This document shows positions 55,858-64,000 of a stretch of 64,000 nucleotides of DNA, one piece after another (the first letter of the stretch is position 1; each line of letters opens with the position of its first letter). The position numbers and the translations under genes are program-made. The stretch comes from Ampelomyces quisqualis (Eukaryota; Ascomycota; Dothideomycetes; Pleosporales; Phaeosphaeriaceae), in assembly GCA_018398575.1 (NCBI GenBank), contig JAGTXZ010000024.1:2294001-2358000 (forward strand), given 5' to 3'. Below the pieces are notes generated by a model, which did no database searches, was not told where the DNA came from, and was given only the letters and a program-made list of their open reading frames with translations.

Positions 55858-57821
55858 GGATGGCATGAGGAGGACGATACTGGAAACGGAAGGGGACAGT
55901 GGACAGAGGGGGGTAATCGACGTTGAGGCGGGGACGGCTCTCGTTTGAACCGGTTGCAAGTAGACGGTAGAGTGTTGGCGTCAAAGAAAGCAGATATGCA
56001 CGCCCCTTCGAGAGCAGTATAGCGTTACGACCATCCTTCCCTGTCCAGTATGTAGCTCTGCAGCCTCAATGCACGTCGAGCAATTGCGGCGCAGTAATCA
56101 ATCAAAAACGTCCCGCGCGTCGGTACGGAGTAGGATTCTTTTTCTTTTGCTTGTTCCCCGTGCGCAGGTCTGAGTAGGTCCGATGAACAAGCCACGACAA
56201 CGACGGGTGACCGATCAAGCTCAGTACAAAACTACAAGTGTTGTGTGGATTTGGCTGCGACATGCCCGATGTAACGATTCTGTGGCACACTTTCTAATGA
56301 AGTGTGGCATGGTTGGGTGTGCGGCGAGCAATCCAGTCCTGTCATTGATTCGCTTGTGGTGATTCAGCGCCTCGCGCGCAAAGTGGTACTGACGTGTCAG
56401 ACGTCTTTGGACGGCCTTGCTTGCGTGCAGACAACGCATGATGCGAACGGGAGGAAACGAAGCAGGCAGATGAATTGAGGGAAGGCTGAGGTTGCAAAGG
56501 AGGGTTGGCATGTCATCGTGAAGAGAGATGGTGGTGTTGAGGATGGAGTGGTAAGCTTCACTGTTTGGGCTGCGAAGCATGTTGAGAACGGGGGAAGTTT
56601 GCTATGGGTACGATGGCCTAGATCAGAACTGGGAATCACCATTACTGTAATGTAGTAGTCTAACTGCAAGATACAGACGTTCTTCTGCGATGCTGTTTCC
56701 GTCCACGGGTGCCTCCCGGCCAACATGCCGGGCTCACCGTGGTCCTGCAGGAGTAGATTTTCGGTAACATTGATCTGCTGGCTGCAGCTCAGGGCATGCC
56801 GAGAGCGTCTCCTGTACGACGCAGCTGTGGAGCCCTTGTGGATGTGAACATGGCCGAAAGTACCGTTGCCTGAAGGAGGAATTACTCGGAACTAATGTAT
56901 GCGCGCCCAAGGAGGGGACTACAATCAATTGTACTTGAGGGGCAGACATGGAGAAGAGGACTGAACGGTAGAAGCCCGCGCTTTCCAGGGAGACAGAAGG
57001 AGCATATCGAAATGCAGTGGTGAGATGGTGCGACGCTCACCGCAGATTTGTAAAGTGGCTGCCACACGCGGGTGCGCACCAATGAGCGGACTGACGGTCG
57101 TGTCCTCGCGGCTCGACTCGGTGCTGCTTGTCGTCTGGATCGAATGAAAGGGGCCTTGATATGGACCGACTGCGCTGTTGTTGCTGCAGGTGGTACGGCG
57201 TCCTGTCCAATGTGATGCGTGGTACTTGACCGCCACGCCAATCGAAGCAGCACGCAAAACACTGCAGAGCTGCACACACAGATATTTCGCATCCGATTCT
57301 CCTCCCCCCCGCTCTCGTAAGACTGGAACGAATGCAGCCGCTGGGGTCATCTCACAGTCTCTCCCAATACGGTGACCGAGTAACGAGGAGCTGGGCAGCC
57401 TGGCAGTAGCCGAGCGCTGATTGGCCAGCTGCAGTTGCGCATCGCATCGCATCTCACATGGGACGGACGCAGACTCATCATCGCCAATACACCACTTATC
57501 CTCGTTGCCGGTCCGGGGCATCTCCATCAGCCTCTTTCTCTGCGCCCCGTTGAGTGTCGCCCGGAACATTGCGCTTCCATTGTTGCTGTTTGACGCTCTT
57601 CTGTCCGCAGCTAGGCGCCAACCCGAGCGCAGGGCATGCTGCTTGGGCCTCAATAGAACTTCGGGCTGGGCTCTGCGGGATTGTTTTGAAAGCCGCCCAC
57701 GCGGGAATTGGTGTTGCCGGGACCTGATTCGGGACGGAGAGGAGAAAAAGCGACGAGCAACTGAGACGGAGAGGAAATGCACATCAACATCGACGACATT
57801 GGAGCACAGGGCATGGACTAG
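55858..57821. other. long 5' region without a supported gene
   Basis: About 2 kb between the Rei1-like gene and the kinase gene. A 285-codon minus frame (56925-57782) and other antisense frames occur, but they overlap, lack motifs and are Ser/Arg-rich; the region is most likely regulatory. CATCATCG-rich and CCAAT-like words occur around 57470-57600. Confidence 0.45.
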
Positions 57822-58089
57822 ATGGATAGATACGAACAGCCACAGTTACACACATCCGCGACACGGCATGACAACGGCGCCAACGCGATAACAGCCACTC
57901 CAATCGATACGCACTCGAGGTCCAGGACGCCCCCGCCAGTACGTAGCCACTCACGGGCAGCCTGCGCACTTTGCGTTGCCCTACAGCATCGGGAGGCTGG
58001 TAGAGGGGCATAAGAAGGCCGCGTGTGAGCGGAGAGACGACACTCGGCCGCGTCTTGCGGGCCGTGTGCGATAGAGCGATCGTAAGAAC

Positions 58090-61000
58090 ATGCCCCATCT
58101 GCTGTCCGCAGACAATGGGGAGGCGAGCCGGAGCGGAAGCCGGCAGCGGGCGCGCTCAGAGGCCAACGAGCACCGGAGCGTGTGGGACCGCCTCAGCTTC
58201 CAGAAGATTGGCTCGTGGCTGAAGAGGGAGGATGGCGAGCCAGAGCCGCCGCCGCCGCCGCCCCCTGTGCTGGCAGTGAAGCCGGAGGACGAGGGCAAAA
58301 AGGAGAAGGGCAGGCCGCACTCGAGCGGCGAGCACGCGTCAAGAACGGGCGGCCGACTGAACAGGAGAGGCAGCAGGAAAGTCGTCCCAGGGCTGCCACG
58401 GCCGTTGACGTTCAAGCGTCTGAATAGCGAGAAGAGGGACAAGCTGCTCGAGGTCCCGGACGAGCTGGAGCAGCGGAGAGCCATATCTGTAGAACGACGG
58501 CCGACCCCTTTCCCCGCCCGCAACCTCTCGCCGCCCCCGGTTTCCATACCGTCCGTTTCCGCGCCCGACGTCTTCAGTCCGCACGACACCGAGAGCCAGC
58601 AGGAATGGCTGCCCGAAGAGCGGACCATTGGTGGCGGACCAGACTCGAACATACCGGCCGGCGCAAGGCAGATAGACTATGGCGCAGAAGAGAGCGTCGA
58701 CTACATGCCTGCTGGCGAACCCCCAATTCTCGACCTAGCAGATGCGTTTTCGGAGCCAGGGCCACAACGATCCGTGTCAGACATTGATGACATACGGTTG
58801 CAGGAAGAGCTCGAAGCACGGTGGATATTGAACCTCAGCATGCACTTCCGCGACATGTCAGACCGCGAGAAGTTTTTCCTGACCTTCGCCGAGGAGCCCA
58901 ACAAGTGGAGGCGGGTCACGGTGTCGGTCGACTACCGCCAGCTCGAGCCGGAGTCCCTCGAAGCAGACCTCAAGACATTACACTACCAGCGCGACAAGAG
59001 TTCCAGGATATACGAAGCCATTCGCGAATCACTCGGCGGCATACAGTTCTACGATACAGTGACAAATCTCAAGCTGCAGACCACAGATGGGCGCCTGCAC
59101 GTTCATGTCACTGAAGATGTCAACGAGATCATCCCATACCCTTCGACGTCAGCCATTGAGCATCTCGACTGCAAGCGCTTCACGGAAAATGCAATATCCT
59201 TCGACTCACACATCTCTGGCTTCGTGTACAAAGTGGCTGTCAACAACAAGCCCTTCATCAAGAAGGAGATTCCAGGTCCGGATGCAGTGGAGGAATTCCT
59301 ATACGAGATCAATGCTCTTTGCAGCCTACAAGATGCAAAGTCTGTCATCAAATTCGAAGGTGTTATTGTTGACGAGACCAATACGCTGATGAAGGGCCTT
59401 CTGATCAGCTACGCGGAGCAAGGCGCTTTGGTGGACATGATCTACGACTTCAAGCCAACAGGCCAACTATACTGGGAGCGCCGGGAGCGATGGGCGCGAC
59501 AGATTGTTCAAGGTCTGTCTGAGATTCACGAAGCAGGATACGTACAAGGCGACTTCACACTCTCCAACATCGTCATTGACAGCAACGATACTGCCAAAAT
59601 CATCGACATCAATCGCCGCGGATGCCCGGTCGGATGGGAACCCCCGGAGCTAGCGAAGCTCATCGAAAGCGGACAGCGAATTTCAATATACATTGGAGTG
59701 AAGTCGGATCTCTACCAACTCGGAATGGTCCTGTGGGCGTTGGCAGAACAACAGGATGAGCCAGAGAGACAAGAGAGGCCGCTATCAAAGACCATGGACC
59801 GTCATCGCTCAGATATTCCAGACTACTTCAGAGACATTGTGCGAGCTTGTCTAAGCGATCTCCCACGCAATCGCCCTTCAGCCTCCCAGCTTCTCAAACG
59901 TTTCCCATTACCTGATCAGGTGTTAGAAGCAAAGCCAACCGTGGCTTCAAGGGAAAGCGTCTCGACGCATAGGAGCGACAAGGAATACATCGACCCCGCC
60001 ACAGCTGTTGATCTCAACGACATATCGCAGCACCGCCGCCACTCCAGAACTCAGTCATCCTTTGAAAACATACATGTTCCACCAACTGACTATCCTGCCT
60101 CGTCAGGGTCATATATTTTGCCGGATAACGATGCCCAACGTGGACGCTCACCATCAGGAGCGCAAATCAGCAGATTCAGACGGAGTGACTGCTCACCCTA
60201 CCCTGGCCACCGGTCGGTCATGTCTCTTGATGACTCGGAACTAGAAAACGATCTTACCAGTCTCCCTGCAAGCAGGGAACCACGATGGGAACAAATATAT
60301 GTTGACGGAGACACCAAACTTGTCCAGAGAGGAGGCGCCGATATTGATGTGCATGACTTTGCGATTCAAGAACCCAAGGAAATTTGCATCACTACACCAC
60401 CAGGCGAGATGGAGAGCTCGTTCATGACAAATAAGCCTTCAGACGATACGCCTCTGAGCTTTTCGACGCTCATGCCGATCGAGCCTATTGAGGCGCAAGC
60501 ACCACAGAGCAATCTACCGATTCCACAAGAAGAACAACATCGCGGCGCAGTCAGCAAAGCTCCGTTCAGTCACCGCGTGCACCAGATGGCGCAAGCAGAA
60601 TCGCAGCATATCTCGCCAGAGGACTCACCAAAGCGACTTCGCCCTTCAACCATTCCCGATCCAATAACTTTGGCAGATCTCGAGCATGAGGTTGACTTCA
60701 GCTCTTCTGTGTCTACATCGACAGCGCCCTCTCGAGTCGGCACTGGCTTCTCGATCTTCGACCTTCCCGAGCGTGCGAGGAGAACGGACACTGGATTTTC
60801 CATCGCCACAGGGTATCAGATGCCATTACACCAAGACTCTGGGTTCGCTGAACCCGAGAGGGTATCATACGAGAGCGAGCGGATAAGGTACAGCTTGGAT
60901 GAAAGCATACGCGACCTCAAGCTATCTAAACACGAAGAAGACATCATCAACCAGCGCCTCTGGGGTGAGAAAGAAGGCGCCCTGTTCGGCGAAGGTGTGC

Positions 61001-61434
61001 GCGGCGAACAGCTTCAAGTCAAGCCCATTACCATCCCTGCACCAACTTCCATGCCTCCGCCGACTCTACGCCTTCCGCAAACGAGTATTGGACCCCCCAA
61101 TCTCCTACTTGCAGATGCCGTTGAAAACAAGTACATCGAAGAAAAGAACTCGAGCAACACAATTCGCCCACCAAGTATCCCCATCCCGGACTTTCATCAC
61201 GCAGTTCCCAAAGCTATCGACGCTTCAAACGCACCTCTGACGCCTCCGAAAACAGGCGCACTGAAGTCATATCCTACACAGGCCGACACTATATCATCAT
61301 TCACATCATACCACGAGTACCTCGAAGCTACACGCTCGCGCTCTCCATCTCCTTGCCGTGACGATACTGCATCATCGTCGGATTTAGACGACTACCTTTC
61401 TCATTCGATTTCTTATGCTCAGTATGGGCAGTAA
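58090..61434 (+). CDS. large protein with kinase-like domain, hypothetical
   Basis: The single long exon gives 1114 residues. The N-terminal 250 residues are Arg/Ser/Pro/Glu-rich and look disordered. A kinase-like domain lies at about residues 372-610: GFVYKVAVNNKPFIKKEIP (ATP lysine), YEINALCSLQ (Glu of helix C), GLLISYAEQGALVDMIYDF (hinge), YVQGDFTLSNIVIDSND (catalytic-loop Asp and Asn kept, HRD changed to VQGD), AKIIDINRRG (the DFG Asp kept, FG changed to IN) and GVKSDLYQLGMVLWALAEQ. It may therefore be active or weakly active; only assay can say. The C-terminal 500 residues are Ser/Pro/Thr-rich. An upstream exon (57822-57938, MDRYEQPQLHTSATRHDNG, with GTACGT donor) is possible, but its best donor does not join in frame with the acceptor at 58111; the later donor at 57943 would. 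Confidence 0.8.
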   Translation: MPHLLSADNGEASRSGSRQRARSEANEHRSVWDRLSFQKIGSWLKREDGEPEPPPPPPPVLAVKPEDEGKKEKGRPHSSGEHASRTGGRLNRRGSRKVVPGLPRPLTFKRLNSEKRDKLLEVPDELEQRRAISVERRPTPFPARNLSPPPVSIPSVSAPDVFSPHDTESQQEWLPEERTIGGGPDSNIPAGARQIDYGAEESVDYMPAGEPPILDLADAFSEPGPQRSVSDIDDIRLQEELEARWILNLSMHFRDMSDREKFFLTFAEEPNKWRRVTVSVDYRQLEPESLEADLKTLHYQRDKSSRIYEAIRESLGGIQFYDTVTNLKLQTTDGRLHVHVTEDVNEIIPYPSTSAIEHLDCKRFTENAISFDSHISGFVYKVAVNNKPFIKKEIPGPDAVEEFLYEINALCSLQDAKSVIKFEGVIVDETNTLMKGLLISYAEQGALVDMIYDFKPTGQLYWERRERWARQIVQGLSEIHEAGYVQGDFTLSNIVIDSNDTAKIIDINRRGCPVGWEPPELAKLIESGQRISIYIGVKSDLYQLGMVLWALAEQQDEPERQERPLSKTMDRHRSDIPDYFRDIVRACLSDLPRNRPSASQLLKRFPLPDQVLEAKPTVASRESVSTHRSDKEYIDPATAVDLNDISQHRRHSRTQSSFENIHVPPTDYPASSGSYILPDNDAQRGRSPSGAQISRFRRSDCSPYPGHRSVMSLDDSELENDLTSLPASREPRWEQIYVDGDTKLVQRGGADIDVHDFAIQEPKEICITTPPGEMESSFMTNKPSDDTPLSFSTLMPIEPIEAQAPQSNLPIPQEEQHRGAVSKAPFSHRVHQMAQAESQHISPEDSPKRLRPSTIPDPITLADLEHEVDFSSSVSTSTAPSRVGTGFSIFDLPERARRTDTGFSIATGYQMPLHQDSGFAEPERVSYESERIRYSLDESIRDLKLSKHEEDIINQRLWGEKEGALFGEGVRGEQLQVKPITIPAPTSMPPPTLRLPQTSIGPPNLLLADAVENKYIEEKNSSNTIRPPSIPIPDFHHAVPKAIDASNAPLTPPKTGALKSYPTQADTISSFTSYHEYLEATRSRSPSPCRDDTASSSDLDDYLSHSISYAQYGQ

Positions 61435-61749
61435 AGCGAAAAGTTTTGAGCATTTGGCGTTTTATGTGTTTAGCGGGCGTTCTGAGTGCATCGTGTTTCC
61501 TTCTAGGTGTTACTAGGGAGAAAGGAGAAGTATCATCTTTAATCCGTCAAGTACATTGAACATTCTTTTTTCTGTGTAGCGTTTTTTCCATTGGCATTAT
61601 TCTTGTAAGATCTTTTTCGAGATGATAGGCTTTGAATCTGAGCGTTTGGGTAGACTGGATTACATGGCATTTATATAGCATTGTATCGACATGAAGTTCA
61701 CTTTGCAAACGTCTTGTTCTGTGACGAGGACACTAGTTGGAGACCTTGA
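61435..61749. terminator. 3' flank of the kinase gene
   Basis: T-rich DNA after the stop, with TTCTTTTTTCTGTG and TTTTTTCC runs around 61563-61590. It is likely to hold the polyadenylation region; no AATAAA is seen. Confidence 0.4.
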
Positions 61750-62140
61750 TTGATATTTGGGAGTTATGGAGGGCTGGACGGCCCCAAGTACTCCCAGCTA
61801 ACCAACCCGAACGCCGACCAGGAGGACACCACCCGAGACACCGAGAACCAAACGCCGCCAGAACGATCACCCGGGAGAGCCCAACCCACCCAAATCCAAC
61901 GCCCAATACCCCCCGAAGCCCCGACGATCACCAGGAACCCGCAAAACACCGCCAAACACCCACCCAAAACAAGACCCGGGAGAACACCAGCAAGGCCACC
62001 AACAGCAAGGACCCACCCAAAAGACAACCCCGGAGAAGAAACCCCCGCAAGACAACCCCAAAGCCCCAGCCCAAAAAGCAGCCCGACGACTTCAACCTCA
62101 CGCCCACCTTCCCAGACGCTGACACTCGGCACTCCGCACA
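61750..62140. other. C/A-rich (plus) / G/T-rich (minus) stretch
   Basis: The plus strand is C/A-rich with many CCC runs, giving G-runs on the minus strand. Both strands have long open frames here as a consequence of composition. On the minus strand it lies directly after the Ala/Pro-rich gene and could be its intron or 3' UTR. Confidence 0.5.
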
Positions 62141-62451
62141 TCATACCACCCAATCAACGGAATCCACATGAGCGGCGACGCGGCGTCCGGATCCGTGTCG
62201 AACAGCCACTCCCAGATGGCGCCCAGGTCGACAAAGTCGGGGTGGGAGGAGACAGGGAGGGCGGCGAGGGCGGCGGTGGTGAGGAGGGGGAGGCTGGGAG
62301 GAGATGGGGTGGTGGTCGAGGGGGGGAGGGGAGGGAGAGAGGAGGTCGTCGCGGCGTTGGAGGCGGCGGACGCGGACGACGAGGGGGGACGGGGGGACGG
62401 GGCGGTGGCGGCGGCGGCGGCGGTGACGGCGGGAGCGTTGGAGGATGCCAT
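62098..62451 (-). CDS. small Ala/Pro/Ser-rich protein with Trp-rich C-terminus
   Basis: The minus ATG at 62451 follows a leader rich in CCACCA and AACAACAAC triplets (to about 62510), as in the other small Ala/Pro genes of this window. The 117-residue product begins MASSNAPAVTAAAAATAP, runs through Pro/Ser repeats, and ends in a folded-looking part: HPDFVDLGAIWEWLFDTDPD, PLMWIPLIGWYDVRSAECQR. A GTATGA donor just before the end (within GGGTGGTATGATG) could mean that the gene continues into another exon. No domain is recognised; the acidic W-rich C-terminus resembles the W-containing segments of the small genes at 3463 and 29677 only loosely. Coding by composition is plausible but not certain. 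Confidence 0.5.
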   Translation of the reverse strand: MASSNAPAVTAAAAATAPSPRPPSSSASAASNAATTSSLPPLPPSTTTPSPPSLPLLTTAALAALPVSSHPDFVDLGAIWEWLFDTDPDAASPLMWIPLIGWYDVRSAECQRLGRWA

Positions 62452-63434
62452 TTTGTGATGGCTCGGTGGTGTTGTTGTTGTTGTTGTGGTGGTGGTGGTC
62501 TTTGGAGAGAAGAGACAGCGAAGAAACAGTGTCCAAAAGCTTGATCTTGCTGGTTGAAAATTCAAAAGTGTGTGTGTCTCTGGAGAAGAAAATTCTAGGC
62601 AGAAAGGATAGTTTTGGTGTGCGGGCGGCTGAGAAGCTGGGGCCATGTGGAAGTGAAGGAGAGATGTTGCTCGCCTTCACATTGAACCTCAATGCATAGA
62701 CATGGGACTTGGTGTGGGGTATAGGATTGAAGAGCACGTAAAGGTATGGCGAGATAGATACATTGCGTTGAGTAGGGAGGATCCATGTCTGTGCAGGTAA
62801 TCAGCATAGGCGAGTCCATGGTGAGTACAACATCTAGAATTCTATACACGGGCTCAGTGCGAGCGGCATCACTGGCGATAGTACTCCTAGATAGTTACAC
62901 GACGTTAAGAGAGAGGACTTTAAAAATAGACAGAGGCATGCACGCGTTGATGAGTGGCTTCGGGATTGAATGTACAACGTGAAATAAGATTTAGGCGACT
63001 ATCAATGTGGATGTAGATTTCGCAGCCTTATGAGTAGACTGAGTGTACCTAGCGATGCCGAGGCGCAGTCGAATGTACTGTCCAGTGGTTCTAAAGCTTT
63101 AGATATAAGCGTATCTCGTTAGTTTACGTAGGGAGTATAGCTGGGCGCAAATGTGCGTGCGGGGGCATCACACGAAACGAAATAATGTGCTGCGAACGTC
63201 GATCGTCGAATAGGTTCAGCGGCTACTTTGACTTGTTCACTCATCCAACGCGGTAGTTGATTGATCTAATATCACGCTATAGCTATCTATACAGACCGCT
63301 GGGTTGCACTGTTGTAACTGGCCTACTTCCAAACGTCCTGGGGCTACACGACGTAGTTACCACAATCACGCCCTACTTCACCTCCACCAGGCATCCCCAT
63401 CGTCTTTCGGTAGATAGCATGCAATACTAATGAC
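62452..63434. other. 5' flank and intergenic DNA, no gene seen
   Basis: Up to 62530 this is the CCA/AAC repeat leader of the minus-strand gene; beyond it the DNA is AT-rich with only short frames. Confidence 0.5.
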
Positions 63435-63725
63435 TCAACTACAATACCAAGCTGGCAGTATGCGTAGACGTATCCATTCTAGGAGCCGGTGCAGAGCCTC
63501 GAGGAGCATTACGACAAACACCATAGTGAAAGCGAGCAGACTCTGCGGTACTCGCACGCGCGAGTAGACCCTGGATACGAATATCCCTCCCGCGTTCGCA
63601 ATTCTTGCCGCACTAAGGGCAATAACTGCTATAAAAAATAGTGTAACAGTCCTATCGTCGCTATAAGAGTAACAGTCCAGCAATGCAGCAACTGCAGGAC
63701 GTGCGTGCTGCGCTGTTCTGCCCAC
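63435..63725 (-). CDS. hypothetical membrane-like ORF, fragmentary
   Basis: A 96-codon minus frame with two hydrophobic segments (TVTLFFIAVIALSAARIANA; SLLAFTMVFVVMLLEAL). It reads naturally but ends with a stop soon after LRILPAWYCS, with no clear start context and AT-rich surroundings. It may be a piece of a membrane-protein gene that has decayed or runs off the window. Confidence 0.3.
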   Translation of the reverse strand: MGRTAQHARPAVAALLDCYSYSDDRTVTLFFIAVIALSAARIANAGGIFVSRVYSRVRVPQSLLAFTMVFVVMLLEALHRLLEWIRLRILPAWYCS

Positions 63726-64000
63726 GGCTAGGTGACTCGGGGGCCTTTTCTGTGGAGTCCGTAGTTAATCCACTTCGTGCCCAAGCACATCGAAGTGAAT
63801 ATGCAATTGATTTAAAATACAGCAGAGAAAGGCTGACCTCAGGCAGCCTCGCGAGGAAGGCGACTATGAGATTATCGCGGCTGTTAAAGATTGTGGAGAT
63901 GACGGGAACGATTGTCTTAGGTGTTCCCTATGCTGATATATCGCGCGTAGGGCTGCTGGTGACTGAAGTTCGCCTGTTCTTGGGTTAAGGTTGTATCAGC
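63726..64000. other. window end, no supported gene
   Basis: A plus frame (63683-63988) overlaps the minus ORF above; no motif is seen. The 3' limit is the window edge. Confidence 0.4.

Noticed and set aside
56925..57782. 285-codon minus frame upstream of the kinase gene
   Set aside because: Ser/Arg/Cys-rich, lacks motifs, overlaps other long frames, and sits in the probable promoter and leader area of the plus-strand gene.
57822..57938. Extra 5' exon for the kinase-domain gene
   Set aside because: The strongest donor (57939) does not keep frame with the acceptor at 58111; the later GT at 57943 would, but support is too thin to include it in the model.
62451..62737. Longer minus frame extending upstream of the Ala/Pro gene start
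   Set aside because: The upstream part is a CCA/AAC triplet-repeat leader; its poly-Thr/His frames look like UTR rather than protein.

Overview
The window is nuclear DNA of a filamentous ascomycete (Pezizomycotina, most likely a Dothideomycete; the class is an inference). The evidence is short introns of about 46-70 bases with GTAAGT-like donors and CTAAC/CTAAT branch points, long low-complexity fungal regulators, and recognisable fungal orthologues: Bbc1, EMC4, the AP-1 beta adaptin, Hos3, a DUF1774 protein, mitochondrial Lon (Pim1) and a Rei1-like zinc-finger protein.

Layout. (1) 1-8.6 kb: the 3' part of BBC1, a small two-exon charged protein, and three nuclear-looking hypothetical genes, two of which carry a chromo-like segment. 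(2) 8.8-35.4 kb: gene-poor, poorly conserved DNA that is mostly a graveyard. I can read two decayed copies of one family on the minus strand (about 9.35-10.3 and 12.2-12.9 kb), three members of a second family on the plus strand (13.5, 15.1 and 17.1 kb; only the middle one is intact), two tRNA-related SINE-like repeats, a dense TGCATG cluster, and three decayed but nameable enzymes: a GFA/CENP-V-type protein, a calcineurin-like phosphoesterase that has lost most of its metal-binding residues, and a class II-type heme peroxidase. The one convincing intact gene in the second half of this stretch is a small Cys-rich protein with a long (GCTCCT)n repeat. (3) 35.7-46.1 kb: ordinary dense genes (kinase-like protein, EMC4 divergent from APL2, HOS3, DUF1774 membrane protein). 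(4) 46.1-49 kb: compositionally skewed DNA with only weak ORFs. (5) 49.1-61.4 kb: a single-pass membrane protein, Lon protease, a Rei1-like protein and a large kinase-domain protein. (6) 61.4-64 kb: a small Ala/Pro-rich protein on the minus strand, then low-gene DNA.

The housekeeping genes fall into membrane traffic and endocytosis (Bbc1 at actin patches, AP-1 at the trans-Golgi/endosome, EMC4 in the ER), chromatin (Hos3, chromo-like proteins), mitochondrial proteostasis (Lon) and 60S ribosome maturation (Rei1-like). Nothing suggests they form one pathway; EMC4/APL2 share a divergent promoter. The most notable biology is the contrast between conserved blocks and the central relic-rich block, with local paralogous families of unknown function.
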